From Variovorax brevis (GTDB lineage: Bacteria > Pseudomonadota > Gammaproteobacteria > Burkholderiales > Burkholderiaceae_C), in NCBI RefSeq assembly GCF_030317105.1, contig NZ_JASZYG010000007.1, positions 62,001-126,000 on the forward strand: a stretch of DNA of 64,000 nt, read 5' to 3'. A model generated the notes under the pieces. It did not search any database. It saw only the letters and a program-made list of their open reading frames with translations, and had not been told where the DNA came from. This document shows, in pieces, positions 1 to 7,698 of the stretch. Position numbers and translations under genes: made by a program. The number at the start of each line of letters is the position of its first letter. The stretch's first letter is position 1.

Positions 1-1
1 C

Positions 2-286
2 GGCTCGCAAGGCGCCACCCGCATCACGACCATCGACCGCCTCGCGCACGCGGGCGACACGCAAGCCGAGGGCGGTCGGCTCACGGCGCCGATGCCGGGC
101 AAGGTCGTGTCCTTTGCTGTCAAGGCAGGCGACAAGGTCACCCGCGGCCAGCCGCTGGCCGTGATGGAGGCGATGAAGATGGAGCACACCATTGCCGCTC
201 CGGCGGACGGCACGGTGCAGGAACTGCTCTACGCTCCGGGCGACCAGGTGGCGGAGGGCGCAGAACTGCTGAAAATTGCGGCCTGA
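2..286 (+). CDS. 3-methylcrotonyl-CoA carboxylase, biotin-containing alpha subunit (C-terminal end only)
   Basis: Only the last 94 codons lie in the window; the frame is open from base 2. The segment is a biotinyl carrier domain: the EAMKMEH motif has its biotinylated lysine at bases 176-178, and PMPGKV and GTV mark the usual beta-hammerhead strands. In the holoenzyme the biotin carries carboxyl groups from the N-terminal biotin carboxylase domain (outside the window) to the acyl-CoA substrate on the beta subunit. I favour methylcrotonyl-CoA carboxylase over acetyl- or propionyl-CoA carboxylase because HMG-CoA lyase, the last leucine-degradation enzyme, lies 5 kb downstream on the same strand. 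Substrate cannot be read from this fragment alone. Confidence 0.75.
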   Translation, partial: GSQGATRITTIDRLAHAGDTQAEGGRLTAPMPGKVVSFAVKAGDKVTRGQPLAVMEAMKMEHTIAAPADGTVQELLYAPGDQVAEGAELLKIAA

Positions 287-395
287 AAGCCGGGAGAGCT
301 CATCTGCCGCAAAATGCCGACTGCCGACAATTCCGGCTAAATGCAAACACTTGCGCAAGAAGCCTCCGCCCTCGAATGGTTCGAGGCGGCAAGCA

Positions 396-1610
396 ATGAA
401 AGCAGTCTTGATGAGCAATGTCCCGTTCCTGGCGCGCGTAGTGCTGCGAAACTACAAGAGCATCGGCGCGTGTGATGTGCGCCTTGGCCCACTGACTTAT
501 CTCGTTGGAGCCAACGGTTCTGGAAAGAGTAATTTCCTGGATGCGCTTCATCTTGTACGTGATGCATTGTCGACGTCACTCGACAATGCGTTGAATGAAC
601 GCGGAGGCCTTACCGAGGTCCGTCGACGCTCTAGCGGACATCCGACACACTTCGGTGTTCGTCTCGAATTTGTACTGCCAGATAGAAGAACCGGCCACTA
701 TGCCTTCAATATTGGCGCATTGCCCGGTCGTGGCTACGAAGTCCAGCGCGAAGAGTGTGTGATTGGAGGCGGCGTCGGTGGAGGCCCCTTTTATCGCGTT
801 GAACGCGGCACGCTCCAGGCAAGCAGTGAAACTACTTTTCCTGCGGTTACTTCCGATCGACTGGCGCTGGTGAGCGTTTCGGGCCTCGCTGTGTTCCGTC
901 CAGTCTTTGACGCGCTTACCGCCATGGGCTTCTACAACCTCAATCCAAAGCTGATGCGGGAGCCTCAAAAGCCGCAAGATGGTCGCATGCTCAGGCCCGC
1001 TGGCGAGAATGTAGTGAGTGTGATTGGTCATCTGGAGCGGGTTGCGCCGCAGAGCATGGTCACAATCCAGGAATACCTCCAGACAGTCGTCCCAACGGTG
1101 CAGGGCGTCGAGCGCAAGCAGATGGGCCCTTTGGAGACCTTGGAGTTCAGGCAAGACATGGCTGGATCCAAGCACCCCTGGCGATTCCCCGCGCAAAACA
1201 TGTCCGATGGCACTTTGCGTGCTCTGGGAGTCTTGACCGCGCTGTTTCAGGCCAATCGCGATCATGCGCCTCTGCTCATTGGCATCGAAGAGCCGGAGAC
1301 TGCGCTGCACCCGGCGGCAAGTGCCGCACTGCGAGAGGCATTGTTGAAGGCCTCGAGGGGCACGCAAGTCATTGTGACCAGCCACAGTCCAGATTTATTG
1401 GACGATCGGAGCATCAAGCCAGAGCATTTTTTGGCAGTTATTTCCGAAGGGGGCGAGACGAAGATCGGCTCGCTTGACCAAGCCTCCCTGTCGATGATGC
1501 AAAAACAACTCTTCTCAGCTGGCGAACTTCTACGGCTGAATCAGCTTGAACCGGATCGCGATGAGATCGATGCACAGGCCCAAAAGCAAGCGGAGCTATT
1601 CGGAAGTTGA
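396..1610 (+). CDS. AAA-family (AAA_21/SMC-like) ATPase, first gene of a putative ATPase-TOPRIM defence pair
   Basis: The protein is about 404 residues. An N-terminal strand-helix (FLARVVLRNYKSIG) leads to Walker A GANGSGKS at about residues 38-45. The long middle region is variable. Near the C-terminus are Walker B LLIGIEEPE (about 294-302), typical of the AAA_21 / OLD-like family, and the H-loop VTSHSPDLLD. The frame is open back to a TTG at 276, but I chose ATG 396 (GAGG nine bases upstream; ATG 411 is also possible) because the sequence before it is not domain-like. It overlaps the next gene by four bases. Base composition is visibly less GC-rich than both flanks, and the pair splits what would otherwise be a leucine-degradation neighbourhood, suggesting transfer. 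Defence function is inferred from the gene pairing. Confidence 0.85.
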   Translation: MKAVLMSNVPFLARVVLRNYKSIGACDVRLGPLTYLVGANGSGKSNFLDALHLVRDALSTSLDNALNERGGLTEVRRRSSGHPTHFGVRLEFVLPDRRTGHYAFNIGALPGRGYEVQREECVIGGGVGGGPFYRVERGTLQASSETTFPAVTSDRLALVSVSGLAVFRPVFDALTAMGFYNLNPKLMREPQKPQDGRMLRPAGENVVSVIGHLERVAPQSMVTIQEYLQTVVPTVQGVERKQMGPLETLEFRQDMAGSKHPWRFPAQNMSDGTLRALGVLTALFQANRDHAPLLIGIEEPETALHPAASAALREALLKASRGTQVIVTSHSPDLLDDRSIKPEHFLAVISEGGETKIGSLDQASLSMMQKQLFSAGELLRLNQLEPDRDEIDAQAQKQAELFGS

Positions 1611-2218
1611 GCGCAGTGATTACCGTTGCTTCAATTGTTGAAGGCGATGGCGAGGTGGCCGCGCTGCCGGTCTTGCTTCGTCGCTTGCAAGCTTGGCGGA
1701 CACCTGAAGTTGCTGTTGACGTGCTGAGCCCCATTCGCGTTCGTCGGGACCAATTCCTGAACAGGGAGACGGAGTTCAGTCGTCACCTTCAGTTGGCGGC
1801 TGCAAAATGCGGGGATGATGGCTGGATCCTGATCCTGATGGATGCAGACGATGACTGCCCTGCAGAAAGGGGAGCCGAAGTCGTCGCACGTGCACGCAAC
1901 GTAGTGCCTCATAGAAGGGTGGGCGTCGTATTCGCGAATCGGGAATACGAGGCGTGGTTCATTGCAGCGGCGCAATCGCTGGATGGCTTCCGTGGGTTTG
2001 CGTGCCGGCCGGAAGATCATCTCGTTGACGCCGAAGTGCCTCGCAATGCGAAGGGCTGGATCAATGAACGGATCCAGAGTGGCGCCTACGGAGAAACGAC
2101 AGATCAACCGGCTTTCTCCCAACGCTTTGACATGGACATCGCGTGCGCGCGGAGTCGGTCATTTCGCAAGCTCTGCGATGAATGGTCAAGAAATAGTGTG
2201 GTCTCGAAAGCCGAATAG
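1607..2218 (+). CDS. DUF4276-like TOPRIM-fold protein, partner of the upstream ATPase
   Basis: The protein is 203 residues and starts at a TTG overlapping the ATPase stop (TTGA), so translation is probably coupled; GTG 1616 is an alternative. Two acidic motifs have TOPRIM spacing: VEGDGE (E12, E16) near the N-terminus and a hydrophobic strand ending MDADDD (D79, D81, D83). TOPRIM domains bind metal and cut or join nucleic acid. DUF4276-type proteins are commonly encoded beside AAA ATPases, and the arrangement resembles OLD-nuclease and PARIS-type (ATPase plus TOPRIM) systems. No signal peptide or membrane segment is visible, so it should be cytosolic. Like its partner it is lower in GC than the neighbours. 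Nuclease activity and target are inferred. Confidence 0.75.
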   Translation: MSAVITVASIVEGDGEVAALPVLLRRLQAWRTPEVAVDVLSPIRVRRDQFLNRETEFSRHLQLAAAKCGDDGWILILMDADDDCPAERGAEVVARARNVVPHRRVGVVFANREYEAWFIAAAQSLDGFRGFACRPEDHLVDAEVPRNAKGWINERIQSGAYGETTDQPAFSQRFDMDIACARSRSFRKLCDEWSRNSVVSKAE

Positions 2219-2220
2219 TC

Positions 2221-3141
2221 ATGCGAATCACCGTCTGCCTCACCGACAACCGCCCCGAACCCTGGGTGAAAGAACTGCGCGCCGCCTTGCCCGACGCCGA
2301 AATCGACGCCTGGGTGCCCGGTGCGCCCCAAGCCGATCACGCCGTCGTGTGGGCGCCGCCGCAGCAGTTCCTGGACGAGCAGCAACAGTTGCGCGGCGTC
2401 TTCAACATCGGCGCCGGCGTCGATGCGTTGCTCAAGCTGAAGATGCCGCCGCAGGCCAGGCTCGTGCGCATCGACGATGGCGGCATGGCCGTGCAGATGG
2501 CCGAATACGTATGCCACGCGTTGATCCGGCACTTTCGGGAGTTCGACGCCTACGAGGCCGAAGCGCGCGAGGGCCAATGGGTCTACCGTCGGCCCCGCAA
2601 CCGCATCGACTTTCCGGTGGGCATCATGGGCATGGGCGTTCTCGGCCAGCGCGTGGCCAAGGCCATCGGGCAGTTCGAATTTCCCATCAATGGCTGGAGC
2701 CGCACGCCCAAGGAAGTCGAGGGCATTCGCGGCTTCGCCGGTGACCAACAGCTGGGCGATTTCCTGGCCGCCAGCCGTGTGCTCGTCTGCCTGCTGCCGC
2801 TCACGCCCGACACGCGGGGCATCCTGTGCAAGGACACGCTGTCGCAGTTGCAAGCCGGCGGCTACCTCATCAACGTGGCGCGCGGGGGCCATCTGGTGGA
2901 GGAGGACCTGATTCCCCTGCTCGATTCAGGCCACCTTGCCGGTGCAACGCTGGATGTGTTCCAGGTCGAGCCGCTGGCGGAGGAACACCCCTTCTGGCGC
3001 CATCCGCGCGTCACCGTCACGCCGCACGGGTCGGCGCGCACGGTGCGCGAGGAAACCGTGGCGCAGATTGCCGCAAAGATTGGTGCCATGGAACGCGGCG
3101 AGCCAGTCGCCGGCGTGGTGGATGCACGGCGCGGGTACTGA
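2221..3141 (+). CDS. ghrA: Glyoxylate/hydroxypyruvate reductase A family 2-hydroxyacid dehydrogenase
   Basis: A 306-residue D-isomer-type 2-hydroxyacid dehydrogenase, predicted to reduce glyoxylate or hydroxypyruvate with NAD(P)H in the cytosol. Visible features are the Rossmann motif GMGVLGQRVAKAI near residue 140, LLPLTPDTRG, the INVARGGHLVEEDL segment carrying the conserved arginine, and the C-terminal HPFWRHPRVTVTPHG containing the catalytic histidine. Length matches GhrA (about 310). It begins two bases after the TOPRIM gene stop, so it may be cotranscribed, but its high GC and housekeeping character mark it as native and the pair before it as the insertion. Exact substrate preference is not readable from sequence. 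Confidence 0.85.
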   Translation: MRITVCLTDNRPEPWVKELRAALPDAEIDAWVPGAPQADHAVVWAPPQQFLDEQQQLRGVFNIGAGVDALLKLKMPPQARLVRIDDGGMAVQMAEYVCHALIRHFREFDAYEAEAREGQWVYRRPRNRIDFPVGIMGMGVLGQRVAKAIGQFEFPINGWSRTPKEVEGIRGFAGDQQLGDFLAASRVLVCLLPLTPDTRGILCKDTLSQLQAGGYLINVARGGHLVEEDLIPLLDSGHLAGATLDVFQVEPLAEEHPFWRHPRVTVTPHGSARTVREETVAQIAAKIGAMERGEPVAGVVDARRGY

Positions 3142-3158
3142 CACCCGCATCCAAAAAA

Positions 3159-3180
3159 AAGCCCCGGAGCGCCGGGGCTT
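3159..3180 (-). terminator. Rho-independent terminator of the sulfatase gene
   Basis: A nine-base-pair stem (AAGCCCCGG / CCGGGGCTT) with a four-base loop. On the minus strand it is followed by eight Ts, so it terminates transcription from the sulfatase gene. It lies between two convergent genes and may also slow plus-strand transcription, although no T-run follows on that strand. Confidence 0.85.
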
Positions 3181-3202
3181 GTCGTCTTGAAGTTTCGCGC
3201 GC

Positions 3203-4867
3203 TCAGTTGCCGCCGGGCATCGACAGGTTGAAGCCGTCCTTCGCAAGGCTGTCGCGCAGATGCTGGAAGCGCTCGTACTGCGTGATCGTGAGCGGGCCGC
3301 TGTAGGTCTCGCTCTGGATCTTGCGCGGTGGGTATTTCACGTAGGTCTTCATCAGGTCCTTGACCGCGGCGTTGATCGTCACGAGCGTCCACGTGCGTTC
3401 GGTGACGTTGCTCATGAAGATGTCGTAGCGCTCCTGCGGGTCGGCCCACAGGTCGAACATCTGCGGCACGGTGGCCACGTACGATTCCGGGCCTTTCCAG
3501 CCGAGGTTGGTGTCCACGGCCAGGCCACCCGTCTGCGCCCCGTTGTCGCCGCGCAGGTTGAACACGGCCTTGTAGTTGCCCACGCGCGCAGCGCCCGGCG
3601 AGAGTTCGTTCTCGGTGAAGTAGAACCACGACTTGCGTGCCGACTTGCCGTTGCCGAAGAGAACCGGCGCCATGTCGATGCTGTCGAAGATGATCGGCTT
3701 GTTGGCGCGGTCGTTCTCCGGCAGCTTGACGTTGCCCACCGCGGCAAAGGTGGCCATCAGGTCGAGTCCACCCGTCAGTTCGTGGCTCTTGCTTCCGGCC
3801 GCGATCTTGCCCGGCATCCACGCGATGGCCGGCACGCGGTTGCCGCCTTCGCGCACCGTGCCCTTGGTGCCGCGGAACGGGGTGTAGCCGGCGTCGGGAT
3901 AGACGTCCTGCCAGGCGCCGTTGTCGGTCGTGTAGAAAACCAGCGTGTTCTTGTCCAGGCCCAGCTCGCGCACCTTGTCCATGATCCGGCCGATGCGCGC
4001 GTCGAGCTCGACCACCGAGTCGGCATATTTGCTCCTGGACATCGACTTGCCGATGTAGTCGGGGTCGGGCATGTTCGGCTGGTGCACCTTCATGAAGTTG
4101 ATGTTCATGAAGAAGGGCGTGCTCGACCTGGCGTTTCGATCGAGGTAGTCGAGCGATGCCTTCTCGACATAGCGGTCGAAAAATGGAATGCCCACGACGC
4201 CAGGCTTGCCGTCCACCTGCGGCTTGTCGACGTATTGGCCGTTGACCTTGAATTCCTCATGCGGTTTTTCGCCCGCATTGCCGGACATGGCGCCTTTGGT
4301 GACCTGCTGGAACATGGTGCGCAACTCGGGTTCCATGTCCGGAAACCAGGTCGTGTCGGCATAGGTGTACGCATTGAGGTGATAAAGCCCCGCGTATTTC
4401 ATTTCGTCATAGCCCTGCGCATTGGGCAGCGCGTAGTCGGCCTCGCCCAGATGCCATTTGCCACTGAAAAAGGTCTTGTAGCCGCCCTTTTTCAAGACGG
4501 AAGCCAGCGTCCATTCTTCCGCCGGTAGCCCGCCGCCCTGGCCCTGGAAAGCCACGGTCGTCATGCCGCTGCGATTGGGGATCCGGCCGGTCTGCATGGC
4601 CGCGCGCCCGGGAGTGCAGCTGGGCTGCGCATAGAAGGAAAAGAGCGTCATCCCCTCATTGGCGAGACGATCGATGTTCGGGGTCGGCATGCCGCGACCC
4701 GCGCCACCGCCATAGGGGCCGAGATCGCCGTAGCCGGTATCGTCCGAAACAATGAAGATGATGTTCGGCTTTTGCTGCTGTGGTTGCGCAATCGCTGGCG
4801 TCGCAGCGATGGCCGCAAGCGCAAGAATTGCTGGCGCAATGAGCGCGAGCTTGCCCTTTGCCTTCAT
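3203..4867 (-). CDS. Exported arylsulfatase (type I, formylglycine-dependent)
   Basis: A 554-residue sulfatase hydrolysing sulfate esters, probably periplasmic. The N-terminus is a Sec signal (hydrophobic 7-27 ending IAQP). The metal-binding SDDTGYGD follows at 41-48. The signature C-T-P-G-R has C84 as the residue oxidised to formylglycine, with the downstream TGR motif. Further on are GKWHLGE and a TTDNG-type motif, both typical of the alkaline-phosphatase-superfamily sulfatases. A strong ribosome site (GGGGAGGAAA) precedes the ATG. Activity needs a formylglycine-generating enzyme, not seen here. The gene is monocistronic with its own terminator. Natural substrate unknown. Confidence 0.88.
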   Translation of the reverse strand: MKAKGKLALIAPAILALAAIAATPAIAQPQQQKPNIIFIVSDDTGYGDLGPYGGGAGRGMPTPNIDRLANEGMTLFSFYAQPSCTPGRAAMQTGRIPNRSGMTTVAFQGQGGGLPAEEWTLASVLKKGGYKTFFSGKWHLGEADYALPNAQGYDEMKYAGLYHLNAYTYADTTWFPDMEPELRTMFQQVTKGAMSGNAGEKPHEEFKVNGQYVDKPQVDGKPGVVGIPFFDRYVEKASLDYLDRNARSSTPFFMNINFMKVHQPNMPDPDYIGKSMSRSKYADSVVELDARIGRIMDKVRELGLDKNTLVFYTTDNGAWQDVYPDAGYTPFRGTKGTVREGGNRVPAIAWMPGKIAAGSKSHELTGGLDLMATFAAVGNVKLPENDRANKPIIFDSIDMAPVLFGNGKSARKSWFYFTENELSPGAARVGNYKAVFNLRGDNGAQTGGLAVDTNLGWKGPESYVATVPQMFDLWADPQERYDIFMSNVTERTWTLVTINAAVKDLMKTYVKYPPRKIQSETYSGPLTITQYERFQHLRDSLAKDGFNLSMPGGN

Positions 4868-5210
4868 GGCATTTCCTCCCCTTTTTTGTGAGTTTTTCCG
4901 CTCCCGGGTGCGCGTTACACGCCGCGATTGGAACTAAACCATAGCATCAAAGATCCCGCCTCGCCGGGTCAGTTCGCCAATTTGGGTGGCTGTTGTCGCT
5001 GGCAAAAGTTAATTAAGGTGAATGGCCAATTTGCGTTCGCCGGTCAATTCGAGTCGTCAGAAAGGGGCGCCAAATGGTCTCGTTCCCGGCACTCGGCCGG
5101 CGCGCGGGACGTCGCGCTTTGCCATGCCGCAGCGCCGGGACTTCATCGAAGTTGTCCCCGCCACTGGACCCATTCGTCGGATACTTGCAAGCTCATTCCA
5201 GAGACACGCC
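4868..5210. other. Intergenic region between divergent sulfatase and HMG-CoA lyase genes
   Basis: This 343-base stretch must hold the promoters for both divergent genes. It contains the sulfatase ribosome site next to 4868. I see no convincing -35/-10 pair, no RNA-like fold and no small gene. The frame of the lyase is open back to 5022, but the added residues do not resemble the family. Confidence 0.5.
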
Positions 5211-6134
5211 ATGAAGCTACCCCCACGAGTGAAGATCGTCGACGTCGGACCGCGCGACGGATTGCAGAACGAAAAGCAGCATGTGCCTGCCGAGGTCAAG
5301 ATCGGCTTGGTGCACCGCCTGCAGGACGCGGGCCTCAAGGAGATCGAAGTCACCAGCTTCGTCTCGCCCAAATGGGTGCCGCAGATGGCCGACAACGCGC
5401 AGGTGATGCATGGCATCCAGCGCAAGCCCGGCGTGCGTTACTCGGTGCTCACGCCGAACATGAAGGGCTTCGAGGCGGCCATCGCCGCGCCGCGCGAAGA
5501 ATGGCCTGACGAAATCGTCGTGTTCGGCGCGGCGAGCGAAGCCTTCAGCCAGCGCAACATCAACTGCTCGATCGCGGAAAGCATCGAGCGCTTCCGGCCG
5601 GTGGTCGAGGCGGCGCGCGAGAAGGGCATCTACGTGCGTGGCGCGATGTCGTGCACGGTGGGTTGCCCCTACGAGGGCGAGATCGCGCCGGAGCGTGTGG
5701 ACATGCTGGCGGGCCTCATGAAGGGCATCGGCGTGCAGCACGTCGGCGTGGCGGACACCATCGGCGTCGGCACGCCGGTGAAGGTGCAGCGCGCGATCGA
5801 AGCCACCCTCAAGCACTACGACATCAACGACGTGTCGGGCCACTACCACGACACCTACGGGCAAGCGCTGGGCAACACGCTCGCCAGCCTGGAGATGGGC
5901 GTGTGGCAATACGACACCTCGTCCGCGGGGCTGGGCGGCTGCCCCTACGCCAAGGGCGCGACCGGCAACGTCGCGACCGAAGACGTGGTGTACATGCTGC
6001 ACGGCATGGGCATCGAAACGGGCATCGACCTGGACAAGCTCATCGACGCGGGCGCGTACATCAGCGAGGCGCTGGGCCGCAAGCCCAACTCGCGGGCATC
6101 GACGGCGATTCTCAACAAGAGGCAAGTTGCGTGA
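5211..6134 (+). CDS. mvaB: Hydroxymethylglutaryl-CoA lyase
   Basis: A 307-residue TIM-barrel lyase cleaving 3-hydroxy-3-methylglutaryl-CoA to acetoacetate and acetyl-CoA, the last step of leucine catabolism. Evidence: VDVGPRDGLQNE at the N-terminus (substrate and metal residues), GVADTIGVGTP, the metal-binding HYHDTYGQ, and GLGGCPYAKGATGN, which contains the catalytic cysteine of this family. ATG 5211 gives the family-typical N-terminus. It shares the leucine pathway with the carboxylase fragment at the left edge. Its stop overlaps the start of the next gene by one base. Confidence 0.93.
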   Translation: MKLPPRVKIVDVGPRDGLQNEKQHVPAEVKIGLVHRLQDAGLKEIEVTSFVSPKWVPQMADNAQVMHGIQRKPGVRYSVLTPNMKGFEAAIAAPREEWPDEIVVFGAASEAFSQRNINCSIAESIERFRPVVEAAREKGIYVRGAMSCTVGCPYEGEIAPERVDMLAGLMKGIGVQHVGVADTIGVGTPVKVQRAIEATLKHYDINDVSGHYHDTYGQALGNTLASLEMGVWQYDTSSAGLGGCPYAKGATGNVATEDVVYMLHGMGIETGIDLDKLIDAGAYISEALGRKPNSRASTAILNKRQVA

Positions 6135-6631
6135 TGTGCGGAGCTGAACTCCTTTCATTTCCCGAAGGCGTGCAACGGGTTGCACGCCATCTGCAGGACA
6201 GCGCGCACCCGCACGCCCCGCAGATGCTAGACGACGCCGCGCGCACGGCGCAGCAGGCGGCCGATGCCTTGGGCATCCACGTCGGGCAGATCGCCAAGAG
6301 CATCATCTTCCGCCGCAAGAGCGACGACGTGGCGGTGCTCGTCGTCACCTCCGGCGACCGACGCGTGGACGAAAAGAAGGTCGATGCCATCGTCGGCAAG
6401 ACGGGCCGTGCCGATGCGGAATTCGTGAAGTCGAAAACAGGCTTTTCTATCGGCGGCGTGTCGCCCTTCGCCCATGCGACGCCGCCCGTGACGCTCATCG
6501 ACCGCGAGTTGTTCCGCTTCGACGAAGTGTGGGCGGCGGCGGGGCATCCGCACGCGGTCGTGCGCCTGGCACCGCAGGATCTCGAACGGCTCACCGGCGC
6601 GCCGGTGGCCGACGTCGTCGTGGTGGCCTGA
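6134..6631 (+). CDS. YbaK/EbsC-family aminoacyl-tRNA deacylase
   Basis: A 165-residue protein of the YbaK/ProX fold, which hydrolyses mischarged aminoacyl-tRNAs in trans (often Cys- or Ala-tRNAPro). The family-typical features are QIAKSIIFR, a conserved Lys in DEKKVDAI, and GFSIGGVSPFAH. The ATG uses the last base of the HMG-CoA lyase stop, so the two are translationally coupled. There is no N-terminal extension. Which tRNA it edits cannot be told from sequence. Confidence 0.87.
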   Translation: MCGAELLSFPEGVQRVARHLQDSAHPHAPQMLDDAARTAQQAADALGIHVGQIAKSIIFRRKSDDVAVLVVTSGDRRVDEKKVDAIVGKTGRADAEFVKSKTGFSIGGVSPFAHATPPVTLIDRELFRFDEVWAAAGHPHAVVRLAPQDLERLTGAPVADVVVVA

Positions 6632-6636
6632 CGCCC

Positions 6637-6882
6637 ATGACCCAGGCGCTGGCTGCCCGCGCTGCGGCAATCTGCGAGATCGCCGCCGACGATGCGTCGA
6701 TGGCCGCCGCATCGCCCTGCATCTCGGTGTGCAAGATGAGCGAGGCCAGCGGCCTGTGCGAGGGCTGTTATCGCACCATCGATGAAATTGCCCGCTGGGC
6801 CAGCATGAGCGACGAAGGCAAGCGCGACGTGTGGCTTCGCATCGAAGCGCGACTGTTCGAAGATCATCCAACGTGGAGTTGA
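6637..6882 (+). CDS. DUF1289 small cysteine-motif protein
   Basis: An 81-residue protein with the DUF1289 signature: SPCISVCKM, GLCEGCYRT and DEIARW, i.e. four cysteines in two CxxxC/CxxC pairs that probably bind a metal. Function is unknown in the literature I recall. It starts five bases after the deacylase stop and lies seven bases before the next gene, in the operon that begins with mvaB. The frame is open further upstream inside the deacylase gene, but ATG 6637 fits the family. Confidence 0.8.
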   Translation: MTQALAARAAAICEIAADDASMAAASPCISVCKMSEASGLCEGCYRTIDEIARWASMSDEGKRDVWLRIEARLFEDHPTWS

Positions 6883-6889
6883 AGACGCC

Positions 6890-7534
6890 ATGAAGCAGAT
6901 CACCTTCTATTTCGACTTCATCTCGCCCTTTGCCTATCTCGCCTTCGAGAAATTGCCCGAAACGCTGGCGGGCCTGACCTACAACATCAAGTACAAGCCG
7001 GTGCTGCTCGGCGCTTTGCTCAAGCATCACGGACTGCTGGGCCCCGCCGAGGTGCCACCGAAGCGCGTGTGGACCTACAAGCACGTGCTGTGGCTGGGCC
7101 ATGCGCACGACATCCCGATCGACATCCCCGCATCGCATCCCTTCAATCCGTTGCCGCACCTGCGCCTGGCGCTCGCGACCACCAAGACCGGCGAGACGAA
7201 TCGCTTCGTGACCGAGACCATCTTTCGCGATGTGTGGCGCGGCGGTGGTGAAGCGACGGACCCGGCTCGACTGGCCGAACTGGCCGCGCGACTGCACGTC
7301 GTGCGCGACGGCAGCGGCGACGAGGCGAAGGCGCAGTTGCGTGCGAACACCGACGAAGCCATTGCGGCCGGCGTGTTCGGCACGCCCATGCTGGAAGTCG
7401 ACGGCCAGTTTTTCTGGGGCTTCGATGGCCTCACGGTGCTGCGCGATTACCTTGATGGCGACCCGTGGTTCAGCGAGCCGGCGTGGGGCCAGGCGGCGGA
7501 GCGTCCGGGGATGGTGCAGCGCAGCAAAAATTGA
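6890..7534 (+). CDS. 2-hydroxychromene-2-carboxylate isomerase family protein (DsbA-like fold)
   Basis: A 214-residue member of the kappa-class GST / NahD isomerase family, with the thioredoxin-DsbA fold. Evidence: FYFDFISPFAYLA at the N-terminus with the glutathione-site serine, the central helical region containing HPFNPLPHLRLAL, and GVFGTPMLEVDG (cis-Pro loop) near the C-terminus. NahD members isomerise 2-hydroxychromene-2-carboxylate in naphthalene breakdown, but many relatives have no known substrate and no other naphthalene genes are present, so the family name should be read loosely. Last gene of the mvaB operon. Confidence 0.8.
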   Translation: MKQITFYFDFISPFAYLAFEKLPETLAGLTYNIKYKPVLLGALLKHHGLLGPAEVPPKRVWTYKHVLWLGHAHDIPIDIPASHPFNPLPHLRLALATTKTGETNRFVTETIFRDVWRGGGEATDPARLAELAARLHVVRDGSGDEAKAQLRANTDEAIAAGVFGTPMLEVDGQFFWGFDGLTVLRDYLDGDPWFSEPAWGQAAERPGMVQRSKN

Positions 7535-7698
7535 GTGTCTCGCGCTCGATACGCCGTTTTTTACATTCTGAAACCGGGCGCGCGGGTTTCACTCTAATTC
7601 GTCAGCGTCGATTCAGTTTGGTGAAAGGTGTGGGTCAGTCGAAGCTCCAAGAATGATGGACGGCCTCGTTCGGGGTCGCATTCTTAGGAGACGAAGCA

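Noticed and set aside
5022..5210. A 63-residue N-terminal extension of HMG-CoA lyase
   Set aside because: The residues do not look like the family or a targeting signal; ATG 5211 gives the standard N-terminus.
7535..7698. tRNA or regulatory RNA before the MHS transporter
   Set aside because: No cloverleaf or conserved motif; only a weak GAAACC/GGTTTC hairpin at 7570-7590.
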